Shown: positions 33,149 to 41,701, counted from the stretch's first letter. The stretch is 64,000 nucleotides of DNA from Salininema proteolyticum (GCF_042685645.1 NZ_JBHUNX010000001.1:4650001-4714000); one strand, 5' to 3'. Notes: generated from the letters alone by a model not told the origin. Translations and numbers: made by a program.

Positions 33149-34219
33149 TCATTGTTGGAACATGTTGTATAGGAAGTAACCGCCGACGATGACGATCAGC
33201 GCGGCGATCACGGCCAGGGTGATCTTGATCCAGCTGAACGGACGCTCGCCGACGACCTTGCCGGTCTGGCCGTTGACCAGGACCTGCCATGCCTTGCCGC
33301 TGAACATGTAGGTGAGGATCCAGATCGGCAGGAGCAGCAGCTTGAACGTGACCTTGTTGTGCTCGGTGTTGTACGAGTCGATCTTCTGCCGGTCACCGCC
33401 GATGTCCTTGCGGATGTCGCGCTTGATGATCTTGTCCATACGCTGCTTGGCGCCCTCGAAGCCCTGTTCGGGGGTGACGTCGTAGCGCTGGGTGTGGTGA
33501 CCGACGATGGCCTGCGGGTGGTAGGGACGGACGTCCTTGGTGTCCCAGTCCTTCTCCAGCTTCTCCATGTGGTCGGGCAGAACGTGCGAAGAGGCCGGCA
33601 CGACCACGTCGTCGAAGTTCCGCTTGACGGTGCCGTTGACCCGCTTCCAGCGGATCTCCGTCTTCTCCTTGCCCTCGGAGTCCGTCGTCTTGTACCGCGT
33701 GCCGCGCTGCCCCCGGTACTTGGTGACGGTCTTGGCGTCCCAGGTCCAGTGCGGCAGGTAGGTGCTCTTGACGTTCGACGAACCCTGCACCTTCTTCAGC
33801 GCGTTGGGCGCGAACCAGCGCGACTTGATCCACTCGCCGAGATTGCCCTTGGCGGTGCTTTCGTCGACGGCGAAGGGCGCCACGGCCTCAGGGGCGATGA
33901 TGTCGGGGTTGAACTGGTCGACCACGACCGGGGCGCCGCAGAACTGGCACTCGTCGGACCACGAGTCCGATTCGGTGTGCGCGGCGCACTGGGTGCAGAC
34001 GAACAGGTTCGCCGGCACCTCGTTGCGCGGGCGGCGGCGCTTGCCGGCCGCCTTGGCCCAGCTGTGCTCGCGGACCTTGCCGGGCTGCTCGAAGACGATC
34101 TGCTTCTGGTGCCCGCAATAAGGGCACTGCAGGGCGGTCGTGCCGGGCTGGAACTGCAGCTGCGCGCCGCAACCGTCGCACGGGTACATCTGATGCTGGG
34201 CTTGAGCCTGGGAATCCAT
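33149..34219 (-). CDS. zinc-ribbon membrane protein (YdjG-like)
   Basis: 356 residues. Two zinc ribbons head the protein: CDGCG with CPYCG (about 14-36) and CTQCA with CQFCG (about 75-95). A middle domain (about 100-300) of unknown fold follows. One membrane helix lies near the C-terminus (about 333-352: ITLAVIAALIVIVGGYFLY), with an additional hydrophobic patch before it. B. subtilis YdjG has zinc ribbons plus a membrane segment and acts with YdjH/YdjI to recruit a PspA-like protein to the membrane. The partner SPFH gene is directly upstream, 35 bases away. Confidence 0.7.
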   Translation of the reverse strand: MDSQAQAQHQMYPCDGCGAQLQFQPGTTALQCPYCGHQKQIVFEQPGKVREHSWAKAAGKRRRPRNEVPANLFVCTQCAAHTESDSWSDECQFCGAPVVVDQFNPDIIAPEAVAPFAVDESTAKGNLGEWIKSRWFAPNALKKVQGSSNVKSTYLPHWTWDAKTVTKYRGQRGTRYKTTDSEGKEKTEIRWKRVNGTVKRNFDDVVVPASSHVLPDHMEKLEKDWDTKDVRPYHPQAIVGHHTQRYDVTPEQGFEGAKQRMDKIIKRDIRKDIGGDRQKIDSYNTEHNKVTFKLLLLPIWILTYMFSGKAWQVLVNGQTGKVVGERPFSWIKITLAVIAALIVIVGGYFLYNMFQQ

Positions 34220-34254
34220 GGGTCACTGCCTCACTCTGGGGTTCTCTGTCCGGG

Positions 34255-35412
34255 TTATTGGGGAGGAAGGGGCGGGGGGACCGATCCGAAGACGGTGGCC
34301 AGCTCGGGGACTTCACCGGCGGGGGTCCAGTTGCCCATGCCGTTCTTCCACACCAGGGTCTCGCGGGTGATCTCCCCGGCCCCGGCCTTCTGCTGGAGGG
34401 TGGGGATGTCGAGCGGGCCGACCTGCTGCCCGGCGATGCCGGCGAACCACTCGGGCTGGGACCCGGGCAGCGGCGGCGGGCCGGCGGCGGGCTGCTGCGG
34501 CTGGGCCGGCTGCTGAGGTTGCTGCATCTGGGGCTGCTGCGGCTGGGCGGGCTGTTGCTGCTGGCCCATGGTCTGTGCCATGTTCTGGGCCATGGCGAAG
34601 CCGGCGCCCATGGACATGGCGTCTCCGCCCGCGCCGCCGTTCTTCGCCGACTCCTCGACGGCGTTGGCGGCCTGGAACTGGGTGTAGGCGTTCATGTCGC
34701 CGACGATCCCGATCGAGGAGCGCTTGTCGAGGGCCTCCTCGACGTTCTTGGGCAGGGAGATGTTGGAGACGGTGAAGTTCGGGACCTCGAGCCCGAACTC
34801 ATTGAGCTGCCCGGAGATGGTGCCCTTGATGCGGTCACCGATCTGGTCCTGGTGCATGGCCATGTCCAGAACCGGCAGCTGGGTCTTGGCGATGGCGGGG
34901 GCGACGGCGGCGACGACCTTCTCGCGCAGGAAGTTGCCGATCTCGTCGGTCTGGAAGTGCTGGTCGGTGCCGACGGTCTCCTTGAGGAGCTTCTCGGGGT
35001 CGATGACGCGGATGGAGTAGGCGCCGAAGGCGCGGATGCGCACGGGCCCGAACTCGGGGTCGCGGACCATGATGGGGTTCTTGGTGCCCCACTTGAAGTC
35101 GGTGAACTGGCGGGTGTTGACGAAGTACACCTCGGCCTTGAACGGCGACTCGAAGCCGTGCTTCCACCCCTGCAGGGTGGACAGGATGGGCATGTTCTCC
35201 GTTTCGAGGGTGTACATGCCGGGGGAGTAGACGTCGGCGATCTGGCCCTCGTTGACGAAGACGGCCATCTGCGATTCGCGGACCGTCAGTTGGGCACCCA
35301 TTTTGATCTCGTTGTTGTAGCGGGGGAAACGCCACACGATCGTGTCCCGGGAATCATCCGTCCATTCGATGACGTCAATGAACTCACCGGTTATCTTATC
35401 CCACAAACCCAT
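34255..35412 (-). CDS. SPFH-domain (virion-core type, YdjI-like) protein with C-terminal GYF_2 domain
   Basis: 385 residues from the ATG at 35412. Residues 1-265 match the YdjI/virion-core SPFH family (MGLWDKITGEFIDVIEW, ESQMAVFVNEGQIADVYSPG, TVSNISLPKNVEEALDKR). Then come a Gln/Pro-rich linker (about 290-325) and a GYF_2/DUF4339 module (EWFAGIAGQQVGPLD, LVWKNGMGNWTPAGEV), which binds proline-rich partners. SPFH proteins scaffold membrane microdomains. With the zinc-ribbon protein it forms a probable membrane-stress module; no PspA gene is in this window. Confidence 0.8.
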   Translation of the reverse strand: MGLWDKITGEFIDVIEWTDDSRDTIVWRFPRYNNEIKMGAQLTVRESQMAVFVNEGQIADVYSPGMYTLETENMPILSTLQGWKHGFESPFKAEVYFVNTRQFTDFKWGTKNPIMVRDPEFGPVRIRAFGAYSIRVIDPEKLLKETVGTDQHFQTDEIGNFLREKVVAAVAPAIAKTQLPVLDMAMHQDQIGDRIKGTISGQLNEFGLEVPNFTVSNISLPKNVEEALDKRSSIGIVGDMNAYTQFQAANAVEESAKNGGAGGDAMSMGAGFAMAQNMAQTMGQQQQPAQPQQPQMQQPQQPAQPQQPAAGPPPLPGSQPEWFAGIAGQQVGPLDIPTLQQKAGAGEITRETLVWKNGMGNWTPAGEVPELATVFGSVPPPLPPQ

Positions 35413-35500
35413 TCTGGATTCCCTTCCGAGTACGGCTACAGGCCATGGTAGCAATGGCGGTCAATGGCTCTGTCGGCCCGATTCCGCCGGGTGTGAAAGC

Positions 35501-35537
35501 GGAGGCCGCCTGCGCCGATACGGTGCGGGCGGCCTCC
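35501..35537 (-). terminator. GC-rich hairpin between YbaB-like and SPFH genes
   Basis: GGAGGCCGCC at 35501-35510 pairs with GGCGGCCTCC at 35528-35537, just past the YbaB-like stop at 35547. It separates the T7SS cassette from the SPFH operon. Confidence 0.5.
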
Positions 35538-35546
35538 GCGGAAACG

Positions 35547-35930
35547 TCAGCGCAACCGGTTGCGCAAGTCGGAGGGAATCTGCCTCTCGACCATTCCCGC
35601 GATGTCGATTCCGCCTTGGAGGCGCTGCGCCATATCCGTGACCTTGAGCGCGTATTTCGCCTTGGCCTCGTCGATGACTTGACGGATCGTGTCGGCCAGG
35701 GCGCCGCGACGGCGCAGGGCGCCGTCCTGGATGTCGATGGCCTCGATGGAACCCTCGCTGTCGAGGCGGACGCGGACCATCCCGTCCTCGCTCACCGCCT
35801 CGACGGCGGCCTCGGCCATCTCGGCGTCGAACTCCTCGAACGCGGCGAGAGTGCTCTCGGCGGCCTGGTGGATCTCCTCGAGCTTCCGCATGGCCTCCTC
35901 CGGAGAGGGGCGGTCGATGTTGTCGCTCAT
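35547..35930 (-). CDS. YbaB-like protein, type B, left cassette
   Basis: 127 residues of the YbaB/EbfC fold: an N-terminal helix (EEAMRKLEEIHQAAESTLAAFEE), a beta-hairpin (GMVRVRLDSEGSIEAIDI) and a C-terminal helix pair. It matches the plus-strand gene 38706-39098. In ESX-1 loci a YbaB-fold protein, EspL, accompanies the secreted substrates, and the neighbouring WXG and EspC-like genes make a chaperone role more likely than nucleoid binding; that is inference. It is the last gene of the leftward cassette. Confidence 0.75.
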   Translation of the reverse strand: MSDNIDRPSPEEAMRKLEEIHQAAESTLAAFEEFDAEMAEAAVEAVSEDGMVRVRLDSEGSIEAIDIQDGALRRRGALADTIRQVIDEAKAKYALKVTDMAQRLQGGIDIAGMVERQIPSDLRNRLR

Positions 35931-35944
35931 GTGTCGCTCCTTTC

Positions 35945-36265
35945 CTAGTCGTCCTGCGGCCGGCGACCGAGGTCGTCGGGGCTGATCGTGCGTCCGAAGA
36001 CCTCGCTCATGCGCGAGCTCATCTCCTCCTGCACGCGCCTCTCGGCCTTGCGGAGGGTGTCGACGATCAACTCGCCGAGCTCGGCGCCGGACTTTTGGAA
36101 GGCCCGGTGCGTGAGCTCCATGTCCTTGATGGAACCGCCGGCGCCGACGATGACGCGGACGGCGCTGTCGTCCGAGCTCACCTCGGCCTCGACCGACTTG
36201 GCGATCTCCTCGACCTGCCGGGACTGCTGCTGAAACTGCTGTTTGAAGTCCATTTCACTGCTCAC
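35945..36265 (-). CDS. YbaB-like protein, type A, left cassette
   Basis: 106 residues from a GTG at 36265 (an ATG four codons later is possible; neither has a good ribosome site). Core: SAVRVIVGAGGSIKDMELTH with RAFQKSGAELGELIVDTLRKA. It matches 38417-38704 (GGGVLDMDLSHRAFQMSGNELG) and is clearly distinct from the type B neighbour. Fourteen bases separate it from the type B gene. Confidence 0.7.
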   Translation of the reverse strand: MSSEMDFKQQFQQQSRQVEEIAKSVEAEVSSDDSAVRVIVGAGGSIKDMELTHRAFQKSGAELGELIVDTLRKAERRVQEEMSSRMSEVFGRTISPDDLGRRPQDD

Positions 36266-36300
36266 TGTCGATTACGGGCGCCGGGGGCGCGCGAGTCCTG

Positions 36301-37770
36301 CTAGCCGCGGGCGTTGTCGACCCGCTCCTGGGCGGTGTCGACCTGGTCCTGGGCGTTCTGCAGGGTCTCGTTCTCTCCCCCGAGGGTGTCATTCGCGCTG
36401 CCGAGCGTCTCCGAGGTGGAGCCGAGAGTGTCGGACGTGCCATCGGCGACCTGGTTGAAGCCCTGCTGGTAGTTGCCGTCCATGATGTTCTGGGCGCCGT
36501 CGTACACCGTGGAGGCGTTCTCGACCGTGTCGTTCACCGCCTGGTGGGTGCTCTCGGCAGCCTCGGCGCGCTCGCTGACGGTGGAGGCGTTGTCCGAGGT
36601 CGAGCTCAGGAAATCGCTGGTGCTGTTGAGGTAGTCGTTGTTACCGCCGGTCATGTCGTTTACCGCGCCGGCAGTCTCCGACAGCCCGCCGGCGGCCTCG
36701 CTGACGCCGTCGGCCGTCTGCTGGGTGCCCTCGAAGATGTCCGTCAGGCCCTCGTCGACATTGCCGCTCGCGATGTCCTGGACGCCGTCGGCGACGGTCT
36801 GGACGCCCTCGATGATCTCGTCCTTCTGCTCCCACGCCTGCATGACGCCGTCGTAGGCGGTCTTGGCGTTCATGAGGAAGTCGATGATCGGGCGGATCTT
36901 CTCGATGACGTTCTGGACGACCTCGATGACCTTCATGGCCTTCTCGAAGATGTCCATCGCCTTCTTGATCCACTCCCAGGCCTTCATGACCAGCTGGGCG
37001 ACCTTGCGGACGGTGTCGGCCACGGCCACCGGGACGGCGGCGCCGAAGGTGACGACGCTGGAGGCGATGTAGGGCACGATGCGCTCGAGCACCCACTGCA
37101 CGCCCTGCTTGATGAGGTCGAGGACCAACTCGTACAGGTACGTGGCGACCTTGGCCATCAGCTGCAGGAGGTAGTTGAGGCCGTTGGCGACCATGCCCAT
37201 GCTGCTGATCGCGTCGGCGGCCTCCTGGATGCGGGTCTTGGCCGCCGCGGCCGCCTCGCCCTCCCACTCCTGGAGGGGCGCGAGGCCCGCGTCGGCGACG
37301 TAGGCGCCGACCTGGGAGCAGCCCTCGGACACCGACACCCACATCTCCGCGGAGGTGTTCATGCGCTCGTCGTTGCCCGTGACCATCTTGACGAGGTCCT
37401 GGAGCGGGTCGAAGGCGTTCATGAGGAAGTCCACGATCGTGCCCGCGAGCCACTCCACCGGGTTGGCGGAAACCTCTTCGATGATGCCCTGGAACTCCGA
37501 GGCCGCATCGGTGATCGTGGAGATGTTCTCTTCCATGTTGCCGGCCAGCTCGGTCACGCTGTCCCAGTCGGTGAGCGTGTCCACGCTGATGTTGGAGACG
37601 TCGTCGACGATGTTGCTGCCGGCGTTGTAGGCGTCCACGCCCTCCTGGACGCCGTCGATGTTCTCCTTGGCGGAGTCGGCCACCTTGTCGGTGTTCCAGG
37701 CGTCGGCCTCCAACGGGCCCGGGTCCTGGGTCGGGGCCTCGTCCTGCCAGGTCAGATTAGAGTCACTCAT
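36301..37770 (-). CDS. large WXG-type T7SS substrate, left cassette
   Basis: 489 residues without signal peptide. Residues 90-235 form the helical WXG-like region with PLQEWEGEAAAAAKTRIQ (W-E-G turn). A hydrophobic middle (about 205-270: YLYELVLDLIKQGVQWVLE, SVVTFGAAVPVAVADTV) could insert into membranes. From about 350 it is a long low-complexity Ser/Thr/Asn/Asp region rich in TSDTLGSTSETLG-like repeats. The first 235 residues are laid out like the protein of 39465-40523. Likely secreted with the EspC-like protein encoded just upstream. Confidence 0.7.
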   Translation of the reverse strand: MSDSNLTWQDEAPTQDPGPLEADAWNTDKVADSAKENIDGVQEGVDAYNAGSNIVDDVSNISVDTLTDWDSVTELAGNMEENISTITDAASEFQGIIEEVSANPVEWLAGTIVDFLMNAFDPLQDLVKMVTGNDERMNTSAEMWVSVSEGCSQVGAYVADAGLAPLQEWEGEAAAAAKTRIQEAADAISSMGMVANGLNYLLQLMAKVATYLYELVLDLIKQGVQWVLERIVPYIASSVVTFGAAVPVAVADTVRKVAQLVMKAWEWIKKAMDIFEKAMKVIEVVQNVIEKIRPIIDFLMNAKTAYDGVMQAWEQKDEIIEGVQTVADGVQDIASGNVDEGLTDIFEGTQQTADGVSEAAGGLSETAGAVNDMTGGNNDYLNSTSDFLSSTSDNASTVSERAEAAESTHQAVNDTVENASTVYDGAQNIMDGNYQQGFNQVADGTSDTLGSTSETLGSANDTLGGENETLQNAQDQVDTAQERVDNARG

Positions 37771-37777
37771 TCTGCGC

Positions 37778-38110
37778 CTACTTCGGGGTGTTCACGGAGT
37801 CGAGGGTCTCGCCGATGTTTCCGACCTGCTTGGCGATCTCCTCGTCGATCTCCTCGTACTTGTCGGCGGCCTTCTCCACTCCCGTGGCGACGCCGTCGAC
37901 CGCTTCCTTGGCGTCGGCGATGCTCTGGTGGAAGAAGTTGGCGACCATGAAGTACGGAGGGGCGAGCACGAGCCCCGGAAGCCCCCACATCCACCAGTCG
38001 GGGTCGGCCTCCTTCGCGTACTCGGCCAGTTGGTCTATTTCGCTTTCTGCCTGCTTGATGTCGCCGGAGGACTGCCTGAGCTGCTCCGGGTCGACGCTGA
38101 AACCTGTCAT
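37778..38110 (-). CDS. EspC-like T7SS protein, left cassette
   Basis: 110 residues from the ATG at 38110. It begins GFSVDPEQLRQSSGDIKQAE, the usual opening of EspC/ESX-associated proteins, has an aromatic centre (DPDWWMWGLPGLVLAPPYF) and ends in a helix with KYEEID, a YxxxD secretion signal. It matches the plus-strand protein of 39110-39454 in layout. It is the first gene of the leftward cassette and lies seven bases before the WXG gene. EspC-type proteins are co-secreted and can form filaments. Confidence 0.7.
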   Translation of the reverse strand: MTGFSVDPEQLRQSSGDIKQAESEIDQLAEYAKEADPDWWMWGLPGLVLAPPYFMVANFFHQSIADAKEAVDGVATGVEKAADKYEEIDEEIAKQVGNIGETLDSVNTPK

Positions 38111-38416
38111 CGTGGGTCTCCGTGTCTTCCGCTGCTGCACCGGGGAGGTGCGGGCTGTGTCGAGGGAGGGCAATACCCGCTGGTCTCTCGAGCCGGGGCG
38201 TTGCTCTGAATCGATTCGTTCTATATTCAGTCTGCAGTTTATGTGATACGCGCCAACGCGGTCCAGAGCAGGGGACGGCCGGGGAGAACTCGCCCATTCA
38301 CGGGCGCGGGCCCGCGTAACGGGCCTGTGCCGAAGGGGAGTTCCGACAAGGTGTCCGCACAGCTCTCCCAGCGAGGCTACCCAGGGGGACCGCCGGTCGA
38401 TCCGTATAATGCTCGC
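38111..38416. promoter_or_regulatory. divergent promoter region of the two T7SS cassettes
   Basis: 306 bases between the leftward and rightward cassettes. TATAAT at 38405-38410 lies seven bases before the GTG at 38417, so the rightward message is probably leaderless. No clear -35 is seen. No other gene here; the longer ORF reading across it is non-coding in character. Confidence 0.55.
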
Positions 38417-38704
38417 GTGCGAGGAAACGAATTCAACGACCAGGCCGCCCGCCTCAGGCAGGCCGCGGCGGACATACGGGCGGAGGCCCAGTCGGACGAC
38501 CACGCGGTGACCGTCACCGTCTCCCCGGGCGGAGGAGTCCTGGACATGGACCTCTCCCACCGCGCCTTCCAAATGTCCGGCAACGAGCTCGGCGCCGCCA
38601 TGGTCGACGTGATAGCCAAGGCCCGCACCGAGGCCGACCGGAAACTGTCCGACGAGGTGAACCGTGTCATGGGCGTCAGTCTGCCGCAGGAGAGGGAGTT
38701 CTGA
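38417..38704 (+). CDS. YbaB-like protein, type A, right cassette
   Basis: 95 residues from a GTG at 38417, chosen because the -10 TATAAT ends six bases earlier and the protein then starts like its paralogue. The core reads HAVTVTVSPGGGVLDMDLSH then RAFQMSGNELGAAMVDVIAKA. It is the counterpart of 35945-36265. The type A then type B order is the same in both cassettes. Probable T7SS substrate chaperone by analogy with EspL. Confidence 0.7.
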   Translation: MRGNEFNDQAARLRQAAADIRAEAQSDDHAVTVTVSPGGGVLDMDLSHRAFQMSGNELGAAMVDVIAKARTEADRKLSDEVNRVMGVSLPQEREF

Positions 38705-38705
38705 C

Positions 38706-39098
38706 ATGCCCGAGGAACGCCCCATGGACCTCGCCGAGGCGATGGCCAAGATAGAGCAGATCCAGAAGAACGCCCAGGACACCCTCGCCAAGGTTGCCGA
38801 GCTGGAAGCGGAGCACGGCGCCGACGAGACGACGGCGACCTCCGAGAACGGCATGGTCACCGTCGTCCTCGACAGCGACGGAGAGATAACCGGCATCACG
38901 ATCGACGACTCCGCTCTCCGCCTGCGCGGCAACCTCGTCGGCGTCGTGCTGGAGACCATCCGCGAGGCGCAGGGCACCCACGCGATGAAACTGGCGAAGA
39001 TGGCCGAACAGGCCGCACCGGGAATCGGCCTCTCCGACCTCGTGGAGAGCCAGATGCCGGCCGGCGTGCGCGACCGCGCGCGGGACAACCTCGGATAA
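38706..39098 (+). CDS. YbaB-like protein, type B, right cassette
   Basis: 130 residues from the ATG at 38706 (GGAGAGGGAG upstream, one base after the previous stop). N-terminal helix DLAEAMAKIEQIQKNAQDTL, hairpin GMVTVVLDSDGEITGITIDD, and C-terminal helices ending in GLSDLVESQMPAGVRDRARD, matching 35547-35930 (GIDIAGMVERQIPSDLRNRL). Translationally close to its neighbours on both sides. Confidence 0.75.
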   Translation: MPEERPMDLAEAMAKIEQIQKNAQDTLAKVAELEAEHGADETTATSENGMVTVVLDSDGEITGITIDDSALRLRGNLVGVVLETIREAQGTHAMKLAKMAEQAAPGIGLSDLVESQMPAGVRDRARDNLG

Positions 39099-39109
39099 GG
39101 GAGGCGACC

Positions 39110-39454
39110 ATGGCGGACAACGTTCAGGACATCGAGGCTATCGACGACGCGCGAGACCGCCTCAGGCAACTGGCGGAGGACAGCAGGAAACTCCAGGAGG
39201 CGGCCGCCGGCGCCGACCCCGGACCGGGCACGTGGGGGATCATCCTCGGCCTGACCATCGGGATCGCCTACGAGGCGACGGTCGGCAGCGACGTCGAGAC
39301 CACCCTCGAAGACCTGCCGCTGGCCCTGGAGGGCAACGCCATCCGCCTGGACATGTGCGCGCGGAACTACGAGAGCACCGAGGAGAGCGTCGTGGCGGCC
39401 CTGACGGCCATCCAGGGCGAGCTCGAAATCCACACCTACGGACCGACGGGATAG
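39110..39454 (+). CDS. EspC-like T7SS protein, right cassette
   Basis: 114 residues. Helical N-terminus (DDARDRLRQLAEDSRKLQEA), a Gly/aromatic centre (GADPGPGTWGIILGLTIGIA) that aligns with the same position in the left-cassette protein, and a C-terminal helix with NYESTE, a YxxxE signal. No signal peptide. Followed after ten bases by the WXG gene, the same gene order as in the left cassette. Confidence 0.65.
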   Translation: MADNVQDIEAIDDARDRLRQLAEDSRKLQEAAAGADPGPGTWGIILGLTIGIAYEATVGSDVETTLEDLPLALEGNAIRLDMCARNYESTEESVVAALTAIQGELEIHTYGPTG

Positions 39455-39464
39455 GGGAGAGGCC

Positions 39465-40523
39465 GTGTCAGACTCGGACTACCAGTCCACAATGGACAAA
39501 TTGGACGATCCCGCGCAGCGCGACGTCTTCCAGACCAACGGCACGGACGCCGGCTGGGGCGCCACGGCCGTGGGCACCGGCAAGAACATCATCAGCGGCG
39601 TCGAGGAAGGCGACATCAGCCAGGTCGTCGCCTCAAGCTCCGAGATGCTCGCGCAGGGCGTCGGGTACGTGACCGACCCGCTCGGGTGGCTCATCGGCAA
39701 CGGCGTCGACTTCCTCGTCGCCTACATCCAACCGCTGCAGGACATCCTCGGCCTGGTGGCGGGCAACCCCGAGCGCTTCGACGACGCGATCAGCCGCTGG
39801 GCCGACATCGAACAGGCCGCCTACGCGCTCGGCGAAGAGGTCCAGTCCATCTTCGAGGGCGGCATCGGCGACTGGAAGGACCAGGCCGCGACGGCCGCCG
39901 AAGGGCGCCTGCAAGAGCTGGGCGACGCCATCGGGGCGATCGGCATCAAGGCCGGCACCTGCCAGAAATGGCTCGGAGCCGCCCAGTTCCTCGCCGAAGT
40001 CCTCATGGCGGTCATCAAGGGCATCATCACCGAGATCGTCAAGGAACTCATCATCACCTGGACCGCGGCGCTCGCCGCGGCCGTTCCCACCGCGGGCGCC
40101 TCCACGGCGGCGGCCGGCACCTGGACGATCAAGGCCGTCGCCCAGGCGACTCTGAAGGCCTCGGCCAAGGTGTTGACGGGGAAGAACCTCGCCGGGATCC
40201 TCAAGAGGGCCATGTCCGAGTTCGGCAAGGACATGAACATGATCAAGAGCCCGCTCGGCTGGGCCAAGAACGTCAAGAACATGGGCAACCTCGGCGAGCA
40301 GGCCGGCGAGGTGGCCGGCCAGGTGAGGAACGTCCTGCCGTTCGTCACGAGCGGGTCGAACAACTACTGGGCCAGGGACCACAAGGACGACGACCCGAAC
40401 GCGGCCTCCCCGGACGACCTGGGCTTCGAGTCACAGTCGGAGGAGGAGATCCAGGACGTCATCGACGACAACTCCCCGAGCTTCTACCACAACGGCCGAC
40501 CGGTCGAATGGAAGACGCAATAG
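39465..40523 (+). CDS. large WXG-type T7SS substrate, right cassette
   Basis: 352 residues from a GTG. It shares with 36301-37770 the order: acidic N-terminus, PLGWLIGNGVDFLVAYIQPL (left: PVEWLAGTIVDFLMNAFDPL), GDWKDQAATAAEGRLQEL at the W-x-x turn, then a hydrophobic helix pair (about 170-225). It lacks the long Ser/Thr-rich tail and ends in an acidic segment. The end overlaps the next gene by 16 bases. Confidence 0.7.
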   Translation: MSDSDYQSTMDKLDDPAQRDVFQTNGTDAGWGATAVGTGKNIISGVEEGDISQVVASSSEMLAQGVGYVTDPLGWLIGNGVDFLVAYIQPLQDILGLVAGNPERFDDAISRWADIEQAAYALGEEVQSIFEGGIGDWKDQAATAAEGRLQELGDAIGAIGIKAGTCQKWLGAAQFLAEVLMAVIKGIITEIVKELIITWTAALAAAVPTAGASTAAAGTWTIKAVAQATLKASAKVLTGKNLAGILKRAMSEFGKDMNMIKSPLGWAKNVKNMGNLGEQAGEVAGQVRNVLPFVTSGSNNYWARDHKDDDPNAASPDDLGFESQSEEEIQDVIDDNSPSFYHNGRPVEWKTQ

Positions 40524-41701
40524 CCTTGTTCGACGGAAAGTGGAAGATCGCCCGGCACCCGGCGGCGGTCGAGGCTCCCCTGTGGAAGAGGCCCGCCCGC
40601 CGTCCGGGCGTCGGGAGGGTGCAGGTCATCGTGGAGAGCCGCCGCCCCGACCGGGCCGGCTTCGCCGCCATGGCGCCGGTGGCGCCCTATCCCAACACCC
40701 CCGTGCTGCTGGTGGACGGCAGGCCCGTGACACAGGGGATCGGGGAGGTCTGGCTGGAACTCGCACCCGGCCGCCACCACTTCGCCGTGCAGAGCGGGCG
40801 GACGTCGGGCTACTGGATTCTGGACGTCGAGGAAGAACAGGACTACCGGCTGGACGAGTTCACCCGCTACGGCAGGAACGAGATCCGCAGGGACGTCTTC
40901 CTCTCCGAGCGGTTCATGGGGTCGACCGGGGGCGGGGTCCACGGCCGGCTCCACTTCACCGCCCAGATGGTGCTGGGAATCCCGATGATCCTGAGTCTGC
41001 CCTACCTGCTCTACATGTTCGTCGTGACCACCGTCCTCGGCGACGGCGCGGAGGCGGACCGCTGGCTCTGGGCGGGCCTCTGGTACTTTCCGGCCGCCGT
41101 CCTCCTGACGGGCGTGCTCATCCTGGTCCAGTACGTCCAGAAGAAGAACGCGCCCGAGCGGGTCCTGCCCCCGTTGGAGCACGGCGCGATCACGCTGCTG
41201 CCGTACCTGGAGAAGAAGGTGCCCGGCGGGAGCGGCGTAGTCCTCGATTTCCAGTGGGGCATAGCCGATCAGGAGTTCCGGGCGAAGGAATACGACCTCC
41301 TGGACCTCAGAGAGCACGGCCAGCCATTCATGCCCCGAACGCTGTACTGGATGCGCCCGCCGAGGATCGCGAGTGGAGACGGCGTTTCAGAGGCCTTCTG
41401 GGGCCGGGTCTGGATGCCGCTGGCGCCCGGGCGCCACGAACTGCGCCTGGGAGTTCCCCGGCAGGCGTCGCAGGGCGACGCGGGTCGGGAGCCCGAGTAC
41501 CTCTGGGAGGACCTGACGGTGGACGTGGAGCCCGAGGGCGTCGTCCATGTCGTCGTGCAGGCCGAAGCGCGGCAGGACGTCTACGACAAAGACTACGACG
41601 TTGTGGCGACCGGCCTGTTCGCCTTCCCGGAGACGGTCGAACGCGACGGCGAGTTGCCGGACTTCTTCGACCTCGACCTGCCCGAACGCACCGTCCACTG
41701 A
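40508..41701 (+). CDS. two-TM membrane protein, paralogue of 28310-29461
   Basis: 397 residues from the ATG at 40508. Layout: N-terminal beta domain (NTPVLLVDGRPVTQGIGEVW, LAPGRHHFAVQSG), two membrane helices (about 155-215: MVLGIPMILSLPYLLYMFVV and YFPAAVLLTGVLILVQYV), and a C-terminal beta domain (WMPLAPGRHELRLGV). The A-P-G-R-H turns correspond to P-E-G-T-H in the paralogue. Translationally coupled to the WXG gene upstream, so it may be part of the secretion or surface complex; function unknown. Confidence 0.65.
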   Translation: MEDAIALFDGKWKIARHPAAVEAPLWKRPARRPGVGRVQVIVESRRPDRAGFAAMAPVAPYPNTPVLLVDGRPVTQGIGEVWLELAPGRHHFAVQSGRTSGYWILDVEEEQDYRLDEFTRYGRNEIRRDVFLSERFMGSTGGGVHGRLHFTAQMVLGIPMILSLPYLLYMFVVTTVLGDGAEADRWLWAGLWYFPAAVLLTGVLILVQYVQKKNAPERVLPPLEHGAITLLPYLEKKVPGGSGVVLDFQWGIADQEFRAKEYDLLDLREHGQPFMPRTLYWMRPPRIASGDGVSEAFWGRVWMPLAPGRHELRLGVPRQASQGDAGREPEYLWEDLTVDVEPEGVVHVVVQAEARQDVYDKDYDVVATGLFAFPETVERDGELPDFFDLDLPERTVH

